This document shows, piece by piece, positions 10,016 to 18,437 of a DNA stretch of 38,263 bases. Positions within the stretch are counted from its first letter, which is position 1. Every line of letters starts with the position of its first letter. The translations under genes and the position numbers were made by a program. The notes beneath the pieces are model-generated. The model saw nothing but the letters and a program-made list of their open reading frames with translations. It had not been told where the DNA came from and did not search any database. The DNA comes from Alkalinema sp. RU_4_3 (lineage in GTDB: Bacteria; Cyanobacteriota; Cyanobacteriia; Leptolyngbyales; Leptolyngbyaceae), in contig JAAUSA010000020.1 of NCBI GenBank assembly GCA_012031975.1, forward strand, positions 1 through 38,263. The letters are read 5' to 3'.

Positions 10016-10596
10016 TCAGAGCGGGCTCAAGTTATCCTCCGGAAAATTCAACCCAAACTTCATGGCCGATCGCACCAACGCATCCGCCTTAATCTCGGGC
10101 GCCGCGTCGCCAAACTCTTCAGACTCCGCGACTTCGCCCCCACCGTCCCCAAAAAGGCCGTCCAATCCACATCCGGACTGACAATCAACAGTTTCCCAGC
10201 AATCTCGCGATTATTCTTCAAGCTGTAGACCGTATCCGCACTGATTTGCAGCAGCTCCCCATTTGTCAGCGTCAGGATCGCCGGACCATCCGACTTCTTA
10301 AAGGCAAAGGTGCCCTCCTCAACGTAGATCGTCAAATCCTTCCCCACACTGTGCATCTGCGCCATCAGCCCCTCTGAGCCCCCCGGCACCGTCACCTCCA
10401 CTAGAGAAATCAACCCACTCTTATCCAAGCCACGGGTCAACCGCTTCACCGTATAGCGATCGCGCCCCACCAAAAAATACATCTCCGGCTCCGGACGATA
10501 GACCGTCGAACCTACCGCCATGGCAGGCTCCGTCGAACCTAAACCCCCGCAGAACAGGGCGATCGCCAAAACCCAAGCCATCAGAACACGTTGCAT
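10016..10596 (-). CDS. Secreted protein with cupin-like fold, unknown function (frame-broken near its end)
   Basis: The N-terminus is a signal peptide (MQRVLMAWVLAIALFCGG, likely cleavage after AMA near residue 27). The body is beta-rich (MYFLVGRDRYTVKRL, VTVPGGSEGLM, YVEEGTFAFKKSDGP, LTNGELLQISADTVYSL), which suggests a cupin or similar barrel, though no metal-binding His cluster is seen. The open frame ends at 10060 with an Arg-rich tail that looks out of frame. Adding one base in the C/A runs at 10147-10155 instead gives an acidic, helical end (EVAESEEFGD, then MKFGLNFPEDNLSPL) stopping at 10016. That version is 193 residues and much more protein-like, so I prefer it. I do not recognise a named family. 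It lies downstream of the glycosyltransferase on the same strand. Confidence 0.7.
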
Positions 10597-10673
10597 AAAA
10601 CTATTTCCCTAGGACCACGTATCAGTCCAGTCTAAAGTCCTAGGGGGTAGCCCGTGAAGGCCCTCATCAAAAC

Positions 10674-11840
10674 TTACCCAACCAATCGCAACCTTGTCCG
10701 CTGGGGTTTGGTCACCACGGACTCGTAGAGGGCTTCGACATGGGTGATGTTTTCATTCAGGGTGTAGCGATCGAGCACCCGCTGCCGAGCCTTTTCCCCA
10801 AACATCGTCGTGAGTTCACTATGGTCCCGGAAGAGGGGCAACAACGTCTGCAACTGCGTTGCCACAGGCTGACTGGTCCGCATAATGACACCTGCGCCGT
10901 TTTCCAACACCTCACCATCGGCCCCCGCATCGGTGGCAATACAGGCAAGCCCTGTGGACATTGCTTCCAGGAGCGACAGCGACAAACCCTCCACCAGCGA
11001 CGGCAAAATATAAACATCCGCCGCCTGCAAAATCTCAATCCGCTTCGTCTCCTCCGCCACAAACCCCAGCCACTCAATCCCCAATTCCTCGCCATACTGC
11101 GATCGAAACGGCGTCAAGAGCGGCCCGCTCCCCAACATCAGCAGTTTGCTATTGCGGCCCATGTTTGAAGCCTTCCAGGCCTTTAGCAGGGGTTCCACAT
11201 TCTTTTCCGGAGCCATGCGGCCCATGTAAACAAAGGTGCGGCGATCGGGGGCCTTGGCTCTGAGCTGTTTGCGCACCTCGGGCAGGGCCGGGGAATATTT
11301 CTCCACATCGACGCCGTTGGGAATCACCGCGATCCGCTCCGCCGGAACCCCCAGTTTAATCAGCAGCTCCTTTTGTAGGTAGGAGAAGACGATCGTGCGA
11401 TCGTAGTTGGCCAAGGCAGGCGCGTAGAGCTGGTACATCAAATATTGCGTCCCCGCCGCCCAGTTGCGAATCTGCGCATCAAAGGCCGGATGGAACGTCG
11501 CCACCAGGGGCAGACCCAACTCCTCACAAAGCTCTGGCAGAACAAAATCGAGGGGCGATAGCGTCAGCGAGGCATGGACCACATCGGGGCGACAGCGCTT
11601 CAGCGCCTGGGTCAAAACCTTGGACGATCGCAGTTTTGGCACCGTGTAGACCTGGGACTTGAACAGACAGGGAATGGTGACTTCCTGGAAGTTCGGCCCC
11701 AAATCTGGACTGTGCTCAGCATGGGCAAAATGGAAAAAGCTCACCTGATGGCCGCGATCGAGCAACGCATTGGTCACCTCCCGCCCATAGGTGACGTTTC
11801 CACAAAACGGCGACTTCTTACCCAGCCAAGCAACATGCAT
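10674..11840 (-). CDS. Family 4 glycosyltransferase
   Basis: This is a GT-B fold glycosyltransferase of 388 residues. The N-terminal Rossmann domain begins MHVAWLGKKSPFCGNVTYG, with a Gly-containing donor/acceptor loop typical of GT4 enzymes. The C-terminal domain has the nucleotide-sugar-binding features: VIPNGVDVEKYSP, then YMGRMAPEKN, LGSGPL, and the E-x7-E motif in VEGLSLSLLEAMSTG. No signal peptide or TM segment is present; a peripheral membrane or cytosolic enzyme is expected. GT4 enzymes of this type in cyanobacteria often glucosylate or galactosylate lipids or polysaccharide, but donor and acceptor cannot be told here. The 76-base gap to the secreted protein downstream would allow co-transcription. 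Confidence 0.9.
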   Translation of the reverse strand: MHVAWLGKKSPFCGNVTYGREVTNALLDRGHQVSFFHFAHAEHSPDLGPNFQEVTIPCLFKSQVYTVPKLRSSKVLTQALKRCRPDVVHASLTLSPLDFVLPELCEELGLPLVATFHPAFDAQIRNWAAGTQYLMYQLYAPALANYDRTIVFSYLQKELLIKLGVPAERIAVIPNGVDVEKYSPALPEVRKQLRAKAPDRRTFVYMGRMAPEKNVEPLLKAWKASNMGRNSKLLMLGSGPLLTPFRSQYGEELGIEWLGFVAEETKRIEILQAADVYILPSLVEGLSLSLLEAMSTGLACIATDAGADGEVLENGAGVIMRTSQPVATQLQTLLPLFRDHSELTTMFGEKARQRVLDRYTLNENITHVEALYESVVTKPQRTRLRLVG

Positions 11841-11987
11841 ATTCTGATTTCTCGGATGTTAGACGATCCCAAGGGGTGATTTTTTTAGACAATCGCCCTT
11901 TAGGGTTGAAATGTATGATTCGATCCAGCTATTCAATCCAACAGTCGCAACTGGGACAATTACGGAGCCCCAAAAGATTAAAAATTA

Positions 11988-13400
11988 TCAATCTTCATTG
12001 CGGGAAATATACCAAGTTAACGATCCCCCCGCAATCACAAGACCCGCCAGAATCAGAAAAACCACCTTTAACCCGAGTAGGGATTCCCCCACCCCCGCCA
12101 ACACCAAGGGCAGGGAAAGGGCAATATTGACGGCATTGTTCTGCAACCCAAACACCTTGCCCCGCATATCTTCTGGGGTTTCTTGCTGAATCGTCGTCTG
12201 CATCGGAATCGCGATCAAAGCGGCAAACAACCCCACCAGGGCAATCATCGACAGTGAAGGCCAGAGGTGCAACCGGACAAAGGCCAGGCCCACTAAGGCA
12301 CTCGACATGCCGATCGAACCGATCGTTCCCAGATGGGCATTCTTCAAGCGCTGGCCAAAATTCCCCAAAAAGGCCGCCCCGACGGCCATACCCACGCCCC
12401 CCGCCGCCAACAGGAATCCAAACTGCGAGGACTTCAGCTCCGGCATCACCTCGGCCATCCGTACGGCCAGCACGGAGAGCGCCGCAAAGATCGAGAACAG
12501 AATCACCAACTGGAGCAGCGCCCCCCGCACATGGGGCGACTTGCCGAGGTACCGCAACCCATCCTTAATATCTTCAAACACATGGGGCTGCTCGATCGTC
12601 GGATCGATCTCCTTCTCCCCAGTCCTTAGCAGCAGCAAAATCAAGCCCGCCACGGTATAGCCGCCGCCCACCAGGACATCCTTGCCCAAATCCGCCACCT
12701 TTAGGCCCGATAGCAGATGATCGGCCAGGGCCAGTAGCGGTTCCCCCACGGCAAAGCCAATGATCACCGAGGCCATCATCGTCGTGGTGTACAGGGAATT
12801 GGCCGACAGCAGCGACTTCTTCTCCACCACCAGCGGCAGCACCGACTGCTCCGCAGGTGCAAAGAACTGCGTCAGGGTCGAGACCAAAAAGGTCATCCCC
12901 AGCATCAGCACAAAGCCCACGGGCGTATCCCCCCAGTCCTGCCAATGCTTCACCAACCCCAGCACTGGCAGCAAGGCAAACACCAGTGCCCCCCGCAGCA
13001 GATTCGTCGCCACCATGACGCCCTTTTTGGACCAGCGATCGACATAGACCCCCGCCACGGATCCAAACAACACCGCCGGAATCGTAAAGGCCACCATAAT
13101 CGAGGACACCCAGCCGCTGATCGCCTGGCCTTCCTCCTGGAATCGCCCATCCACCAAGGCAATCATCAGTACCAAATAAATCTTGTCAGCAATCTGCGAA
13201 AAAACCTGACCTCCCCACAGCGTGAGGAAATTCCGATTCCGTAAAACGGGCAAAAACCCCTGCTCGCTGGGGTGCTCGGGCTGGGGCAAGGATGGTTGTT
13301 GATGGTCGATCGCGCTTGTCTCTGGGGCGATCGTCTCTAGCGTGGTCTCGGTGGGCGGGTGATCCGGAAGACTGGACTGCCCGGATGGTGGAAAATTCAT
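11988..13400 (-). CDS. Major facilitator superfamily exporter (EntS-like)
   Basis: This integral membrane transporter has about 470 residues. A Pro/Thr-rich cytoplasmic tail of about 45 residues precedes the first TM segment. MFS signatures include FLTLWGGQVFSQIADKIY in TM1, and the loop motif AGVYVDRWSKKGVMVATNL between TM2 and TM3 (D-R-x-x-K/R). The second half has GGVGMAVGAAFLG and QETPEDMRGKVFGLQNN, the latter typical of the MFS_3 / enterobactin-exporter-like group. I prefer the ATG at 13400 (MNFPPSG) over the one at 13424, because the first eight codons of the longer form are not helped by a ribosome site. The substrate is unknown. Neighbours (glycosyltransferase, recO) do not reveal it. 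Confidence 0.88.
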   Translation of the reverse strand: MNFPPSGQSSLPDHPPTETTLETIAPETSAIDHQQPSLPQPEHPSEQGFLPVLRNRNFLTLWGGQVFSQIADKIYLVLMIALVDGRFQEEGQAISGWVSSIMVAFTIPAVLFGSVAGVYVDRWSKKGVMVATNLLRGALVFALLPVLGLVKHWQDWGDTPVGFVLMLGMTFLVSTLTQFFAPAEQSVLPLVVEKKSLLSANSLYTTTMMASVIIGFAVGEPLLALADHLLSGLKVADLGKDVLVGGGYTVAGLILLLLRTGEKEIDPTIEQPHVFEDIKDGLRYLGKSPHVRGALLQLVILFSIFAALSVLAVRMAEVMPELKSSQFGFLLAAGGVGMAVGAAFLGNFGQRLKNAHLGTIGSIGMSSALVGLAFVRLHLWPSLSMIALVGLFAALIAIPMQTTIQQETPEDMRGKVFGLQNNAVNIALSLPLVLAGVGESLLGLKVVFLILAGLVIAGGSLTWYISRNED

Positions 13401-13508
13401 GGAGCGGGAAAACCTCGAAGCCAACGGAGCAGCGCATCCTTAGACACCAATCATCTAAGTCCCATAAGTTTAACATTTGTATCGGACGCTTTGGACGTTG
13501 GAGCGGGC

Positions 13509-14402
13509 TTAGTTTGGGACAGGAGTGGGAAAACAGGTTTCGATCAGGGAGGCCGATCGGATGGGCCGCTCTAGGTGAAACTGGGCGTAATGCCGCAGCA
13601 GTCCCTCGATGCCCCGCCATACCTGGAGAATTTCCTCGGGTTTGAGCCGGGTGGGGTCCACCTGGGGGAGCTGTTCCTCGGCGAGGGATTGCATGACTTT
13701 TAGGGAAACTGGACCCAGGGTGACCAGGGGTTTCTTGGGACTGCGCGATCGCCCCCTGGCGTTGATGGGGGGCTGAAGGTTTAGCCCTAGGGCCACGCGG
13801 GTGGGGTTGAAATGCCCCGCTGCCTTGGCCTCAGCTAAGCGCTCGGCTAGGACAAACAGGTCCACCACGCCGCCCGCTTCGATGCTGAAGCCCACCTGGG
13901 GCTGCTCGTCATCCATCACCCGACCGCTGAGGCAACATTGCTGCACCTGGGGCGCAAGTCCGGCTAGGGCCAAGAGCTGGTAGGTGCCATGGGTTAGACA
14001 GGGCAGAATTTGGTCCCCCTCCGCCTGCTCAATGCGGCCAATATGTTCCGTCAGTAGGTAGTAGAGCTCCGCCTGGGGGTGATTTGGGATCGCCTGTTGC
14101 AGCGCAATCTCCACCAGGTATTGGGCTGTCGTGAGTTTGGCCAGGTTTTTCGCAAGGGCCGGGAAGGATTCCAAGGTCTCGGCCTGGGTGAGGCGATCGA
14201 GGGATTTCCCCTGGGCGATCAGCATGTCGTTGATCACAAACAGCCCACTCCGCCCGCCCAGCTTGGCGTTCTGCTTGCGGGCTCCGGGGGCGGCAACTTT
14301 GATCAGGCCGCGATCGGGCGTGAGGATAGTCAGCAGGCGATCGTTCTCCCCCATGATGCTGGACTTGAGATTGATGCCCGTGACACTGTAGGTGCGACTC
14401 AT
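13509..14402 (-). CDS. recO: DNA repair protein RecO
   Basis: RecO anneals single strands and loads RecA with RecF and RecR in recombinational repair. The 297-residue product has the N-terminal OB fold ([37 protein letters not shown]) and the helical C-terminal domain with [20 protein letters not shown] and [14 protein letters not shown]. The usual C-terminal zinc Cys set is only partly evident. Its ATG overlaps the restored deoC stop codon in an ATGA, so translation is probably coupled to deoC. The end at 13509 reads normally for cyanobacterial RecO. Confidence 0.95.
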   Translation of the reverse strand: MSRTYSVTGINLKSSIMGENDRLLTILTPDRGLIKVAAPGARKQNAKLGGRSGLFVINDMLIAQGKSLDRLTQAETLESFPALAKNLAKLTTAQYLVEIALQQAIPNHPQAELYYLLTEHIGRIEQAEGDQILPCLTHGTYQLLALAGLAPQVQQCCLSGRVMDDEQPQVGFSIEAGGVVDLFVLAERLAEAKAAGHFNPTRVALGLNLQPPINARGRSRSPKKPLVTLGPVSLKVMQSLAEEQLPQVDPTRLKPEEILQVWRGIEGLLRHYAQFHLERPIRSASLIETCFPTPVPN

Positions 14403-15078
14403 GCTTTTTCCTGTTGAATCAGCGATACGCCGTAGGAGGTACCAATCCGGGTCGCTCCGGCCAAGATCAATTCCTGGGCCTGCTCCAGGGTCCGGATGCC
14501 GCCAGAAGCTTTGATGCCGCAGCGATCGCGCGAGATCTCCCGCAATAGGCTCACATCACTCACTGTGGCCCCCCATTCCAGCCCGTGCTGGTTTTGAGAT
14601 AGGCCGCCCCCGCATCCATACAGAGTTCAGCGGCGATCCGTTTTTCCTCGTCACTCAGCAGCGACATTTCTAGGATGACTTTCACAGGTGCGGCGCTGAA
14701 TTCACAGATCTCCGCCACCTCTTCGTAGAGGGCATCCATCAGGCCGGACTTCAGCCAGCCGATGTTCATTACCAGGTCTAATTCTTGGGCGCCGAGCTCT
14801 AGGGCTTCCTGCGCTTCGTAGAGTTTGTTGCGCCTTGTGGTTGCGCCGGAGGGGAAGCCGATGACGGTACAGACTAGCGGTTTTCTGTTATGGAGTCGTT
14901 CGACCGCCCGCTGTACATGGCAGGGCGAAACGCAGACGGCGGCAAACTTGTAGCGATCGGCCTCGTCACACCATTGGTCCACCTGCTCAACGGAGGCCAT
15001 GGGGGAGAGCAAAGAATGATCTATATATTGTGCGAGCTCAATCTCTGAGGCTTCGCGGGGGTGAGCGGAATTGCGCAT
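14399..15078 (-). CDS. deoC: Deoxyribose-phosphate aldolase (frame-broken once)
   Basis: DeoC cleaves 2-deoxyribose-5-phosphate to acetaldehyde and glyceraldehyde-3-phosphate in nucleoside catabolism. The first frame gives YIDHSLLSP near residue 18, VIGFPSGA, the acidic ELDLVMNIG with Asp101, and the Schiff-base Lys162 in [12 protein letters not shown], then breaks. The next frame continues [11 protein letters not shown], then [10 protein letters not shown] (phosphate-binding) and ends ...[10 protein letters not shown], stopping at 14399. The break lies in a C run of six at 14569-14574 (G run on the coding strand); a seventh base restores the frame. The restored 226 residues match the family. 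The stop overlaps the recO start by four bases. Confidence 0.93.
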
Positions 15079-15214
15079 GGAGGGGCTTGGCCGGTAGGAG
15101 GTTCAGAAGCGATCAGCGGTTTAGATCAACGGCAGGAGTCATGCTGTTCCAGTTGGCTGCCTTGGTATCTATTCCTAGTTTACTTCCGACGACTCACGGG
15201 CGCGGGGTCAAGTT

Positions 15215-15409
15215 TTACCTGGTGCCGGAACCATGGGTGCCCGTGGGGGGCTCGTTGGGTACGGGGGTAAAGGCGGCGACGATCGCAGTCTCACTGGACT
15301 GAGTCATCTTGGGTGAATTCTGGTGATTCACCGGGCTAAAGTGTGCCATCCACCCGATAGGTATGGCACAAATTGCGATCGTTACAGGGGGTATTTGGGT
15401 TAAACGCAT
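15215..15409 (-). CDS. Hypothetical short protein with hydrophobic N-terminus, possibly truncated
   Basis: This 64-codon frame begins with a signal-like stretch (PPVTIAICAIPIGWMAHF), followed by a Ser/Gln- and Pro/Thr-rich segment ending THGSGTR. The small, Gly/Thr-rich ending resembles the region just before the folded part of some secreted cyanobacterial proteins (DUF928-type), so this may be the stump of a lost gene. There is no clear ribosome-binding site. It could also be chance. Confidence 0.25.
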   Translation of the reverse strand: MRLTQIPPVTIAICAIPIGWMAHFSPVNHQNSPKMTQSSETAIVAAFTPVPNEPPTGTHGSGTR

Positions 15410-15493
15410 AAAAAGTATTGAGGCGGTGGCACATCTTCAGGTTGACATCATCTTAGGGGGGAAATTAAATTTCTCCCTGGAACTTAAGAATTT

Positions 15494-15616
15494 CTACGGA
15501 AGATCGATGGAATTGTTACTTAGAAAACTAAGTATTTCCTCGGATGTTTCGTAGAGGGCATCGGTTAGCTCAAAGGCCAATGAATTGATTTGAGCCAGAC
15601 TTTGAAGTTCCGCCAA
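15494..15616 (-). pseudogene. Coding-like fragment, unknown family
   Basis: A 40-residue frame opens right after an in-frame TAA and reads LAELQSLAQINSLAFELTD, then LYETSEEILSFLSNN, then a normal stop. The heptad-like, acidic helical composition suggests real coding sequence. A different frame upstream offers an ATG near 15658 (MFVIRRSYPKP) preceded by AGGAG. The stop and frame change between them suggest either a small decayed gene or two indels in a gene of about 55 residues. Not recognised. Confidence 0.3.
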
Positions 15617-15841
15617 TTAGCGGATGGTTTTGGGTACGAACGTCGGATAACGAACATGATTCACTCCTGATGACAATTGGCAGCCAGGGAAATTGCGGAA
15701 CTTTCGAACCGACCCTGGAGCCCCTTCCCCGTATCGCTACGGCCTTCTTAGGACTGGGCTAATTTAGTCCTGAGATCACCCCAACGCAATCCGCAAAAAC
15801 CACAGTGTCTAACTCTAATTCTTAAGAAAAGGTAAAGTTTT

Positions 15842-15880
15842 GACCGTAGATACCCTTAGGGGACCGTAGATACCCTTAGG
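15842..15880. repeat. Tandem duplication of a 19-base unit upstream of chlP
   Basis: GACCGTAGATACCCTTAGG occurs twice without mismatch (15842-15860 and 15862-15880), with a 20-base period, close to two helical turns. It lies about 400 bases upstream of chlP. It could be a regulatory site pair or a simple duplication. Confidence 0.7.
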
Positions 15881-16274
15881 CCGTGCTACTACGACGGTTC
15901 AGGTTAAGAATCCGGATGATTTGTGGTAAACATGTTGAGATTATTGACCAACGCTTAACGGGATTAGGTTACTGTGGTCTGGACCATCCCGGCAAACTAG
16001 CCTGGGATCTGGTTTTGGTCGGATATTGCCCCTGCATATACCTACAATGCCTCGATGAATGAGTGATCGGGGTCACACTTAAGACAGTCTTCTATCTGGC
16101 ACACACAATGTTGTGGAATTTGGCTCGCTTCTTAGGGATTTCTCTAGATAAGGGTTTGCCGCGATGCTTCGCAAACCGTCATATTGTTAAGCTCTGTTGC
16201 AGGACGCTTTAGATCCGCAAAAAGCCCGTGATAGGATGCAATCGTCGCTTAAAAAACGTTTTGGAGAAAGAGCT

Positions 16275-17498
16275 TTGGCACTACGAGTAGCAATTGTAGG
16301 CGGCGGTCCCGCCGGAGCTTGTGCGGCGGAGGTTCTCGCAAAAGCTGGTATTGAAACTTTTTTACTTGAACGCAAGTTGGATAACGTGAAGCCCTGCGGT
16401 GGTGCGATTCCCCTCTGCATGGTTCAGGAGTTCGATCTGCCGGAAAGTATTATCGATCGCAAAGTCCGTCGGATGAAGATGATTTCGCCCTCCAATGTCG
16501 AGGTGAACATCGGTCAGACCCTGAAGGACGATGAATATATTGGCATGGTGCGCCGTGAGGTGTTTGACCAGTTCTTACGCGATCGGGCGGCTTCCCTCGG
16601 TGCCCAGTTGATCAATGGCACCATGTACAAGCTGGATATCCCCACCACCGACAAGGGTAAGTACAAGCTGCACTATGCCGATCACTCCGGTGACGGCCTG
16701 CAAGGCGAAGACAAGACCCTAGAAGTGGATCTGGTGATCGGCGCCGACGGGGCTAACTCCCGTGTGGCCAAGGCTATTGACGCGGGCGACTACAACTATG
16801 CGATCGCCTTCCAAGAGCGCATCATGTTGCCCCCGGACAAGATGGACTACTACCAGGACCTGGCGGAAATGTATGTGGGCGACGATGTCTCCCCCGACTT
16901 CTACGCTTGGGTGTTCCCCAAGTACGACCATGTGGCCGTCGGGACGGGCACCATGCGGCCCAACCAGGCCAAGATCAAGCAGCTCCAAGCGGGCATTCGC
17001 CAGCGGGCGGCGGCCAAGCTGCGCGGCGGCAAAATCATTAAAGTGGAAGCCCACCCGATTCCCGAACATCCCCGCCCTCGCCGGGTGGTGGGCCGGGTGG
17101 CCCTCGTCGGTGATGCAGCCGGTACCGTGACCAAGTCCTCCGGCGAAGGCATCTACTTCGCGGCCAAGTCGGCCCGGATGTGTGCGGAAGCGATCGTCGA
17201 GTTCTCGGAAAAGGGTGCCCGCGTGCCGACGGAAGCGGACCTGAAGGTCTACATCAAGCGCTGGGACAAGATGTACGGCGCCACCTATTTGGTGTTGGAT
17301 GTCCTGCAGCGGGTGTTCTATCGCTCCGATGCAACCCGTGAGGCCTTTGTGGAGATGTGTTCGGACATCGACGTGCAGAAGCTGACCTTTGACAGCTACC
17401 TGTATAAGACCGTCACGGTGGCTAACCCCTTGACCCAGCTCAAGATTACGGCCAAGACCCTGGGCAGCTTGATTCGTGGCAATGCCTTGGCGCCCTAG
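16275..17498 (+). CDS. chlP: Geranylgeranyl reductase
   Basis: ChlP reduces geranylgeranyl groups to phytyl for chlorophyll and tocopherol at the thylakoid. The FAD-binding dinucleotide fold is at the N-terminus (VAIVGGGPAGACAAE), followed by ERKLDNVKPCGGAIPLCM, the ISPSNVEVNIGQ segment, VDLVIGADGANSRVAKA, and the second FAD motif VALVGDAAGTVTKSSGEG. I place the start at TTG 16275: it gives MALRVAIVG, the usual family N-terminus, yields 407 residues as in Synechocystis, and has GGAGA eight bases upstream. Other in-frame starts are ATG 16236 and TTG 16197, but their extra residues are not family-like. The gene converges on uppS across a strong hairpin. Confidence 0.95.
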   Translation: MALRVAIVGGGPAGACAAEVLAKAGIETFLLERKLDNVKPCGGAIPLCMVQEFDLPESIIDRKVRRMKMISPSNVEVNIGQTLKDDEYIGMVRREVFDQFLRDRAASLGAQLINGTMYKLDIPTTDKGKYKLHYADHSGDGLQGEDKTLEVDLVIGADGANSRVAKAIDAGDYNYAIAFQERIMLPPDKMDYYQDLAEMYVGDDVSPDFYAWVFPKYDHVAVGTGTMRPNQAKIKQLQAGIRQRAAAKLRGGKIIKVEAHPIPEHPRPRRVVGRVALVGDAAGTVTKSSGEGIYFAAKSARMCAEAIVEFSEKGARVPTEADLKVYIKRWDKMYGATYLVLDVLQRVFYRSDATREAFVEMCSDIDVQKLTFDSYLYKTVTVANPLTQLKITAKTLGSLIRGNALAP

Positions 17499-17514
17499 GG
17501 CGTTTGACAGATAG

Positions 17515-17554
17515 CGAAAGGGGGTGCGATCGATTGCGATCGCACCCCCTTTCG
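17515..17554. terminator. Bidirectional terminator between chlP and uppS
   Basis: A perfect 18-base-pair stem (17515-17532 with 17537-17554) closes a four-base ATTG loop. TTTTCT follows on the plus strand; on the minus strand the stem ends in a C/A-rich tail, so it is better as a chlP terminator. The stem contains the HIP1 octamer GCGATCGC. It ends four bases before the uppS stop codon. Confidence 0.9.
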
Positions 17555-17558
17555 TTTT

Positions 17559-18317
17559 CTAAACCGCTTTCACCTTGCCAAACCGCCGATCGCGGGCCTG
17601 ATACCCACAGAGCGCCCGGTGGAACTCGGCGCGATCGAAGTCCGGCCAGAGGGTCTCCGTCACGTAAATCTCAGAGTAGGCCAACTGCCAGAGCAGGAAG
17701 TTACTAATCCGCATTTCACCGCTGGTGCGGATCAGCAAATCCGGATCGCAGATGCCATTGGTGTAGAGGTGCCGCTCGAACATGGCTTCGTCGATGTCTT
17801 CGAGGTTGGCCTTGCCTGCCTGGACCTCGGCGGCGATCGCCCGGCAGACCTGCACCAGTTCCTGCCGTCCGCCGTAGTTGGTGGCGACGGAGAACTGGAT
17901 GCCTGTATTGTGTTTGGTGGTTTCGACGGCGCGATCGATTTCGACCTGGAGGGAGCTGGGCAGGGCCTCTAGGTTGCCGATGAAGCGGATTTGGACGTTT
18001 TCCTCCATCATTTCCCGCAGTTCCCGACGCAGAATGCGTTCAAACAGCATCATCAGGAAATCCACTTCCTCCGTCGGGCGACCCCAATTTTCTGTGGAAA
18101 AGGCGTAGGCCGTCAGCGCCTCGACGCCCCAATCCCGGCAGCAGCGCAGCAAATCCTTCAGAGCGTCCACCCCTCGGCGGTGGCCCATAATTCGGGGCAT
18201 CCCCCGCTGCTTGGCCCAGCGTCCATTGCCATCCATAATCACTGCAACGTGGCGCGGCAGCCGATCTTGAATTACGTCCGACGGCAGATCTTGATAGCTA
18301 TGATGCTTAGAAGTCAT
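17559..18317 (-). CDS. uppS: Undecaprenyl diphosphate synthase (cis-prenyltransferase)
   Basis: UppS condenses isopentenyl diphosphate onto farnesyl diphosphate to make the C55 lipid carrier for peptidoglycan and glycans. The 252-residue product has the catalytic Asp29 in [12 protein letters not shown], the GHRRGVDAL segment, [13 protein letters not shown], and the C-terminal [19 protein letters not shown] and YSEIYVTE (second magnesium/diphosphate site). It is the last gene of a minus-strand group lysA-cdaA-uppS (gaps of 84 and 120 bases). The frame is intact. Confidence 0.96.
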   Translation of the reverse strand: MTSKHHSYQDLPSDVIQDRLPRHVAVIMDGNGRWAKQRGMPRIMGHRRGVDALKDLLRCCRDWGVEALTAYAFSTENWGRPTEEVDFLMMLFERILRRELREMMEENVQIRFIGNLEALPSSLQVEIDRAVETTKHNTGIQFSVATNYGGRQELVQVCRAIAAEVQAGKANLEDIDEAMFERHLYTNGICDPDLLIRTSGEMRISNFLLWQLAYSEIYVTETLWPDFDRAEFHRALCGYQARDRRFGKVKAV

Positions 18318-18437
18318 ACAAAGAGTGAGGGGCGAAAGGGGTCTGACGCGCGGGTAATTCCCATAGTGGAGTTTATGTTACAGTGCCCCGATTTGGGCAG
18401 AAAATTACGGGTTATGGATACACAGGCGGCAGGAGCT

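Larger units (their letters stand above)
15079..16274. other. Long gene-poor region between deoC and chlP
   Basis: About 1.2 kb separates the divergent deoC and chlP genes. It holds a doubtful short frame at 15215-15409, a coding-like fragment at 15494-15616, a hairpin with 6-base arms (AGGACT / AGTCCT) at 15750-15771, and a tandem 19-bp duplication at 15842-15880. The rest is AT-richer than the surroundings and presumably carries promoters for both genes. Confidence 0.5.
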
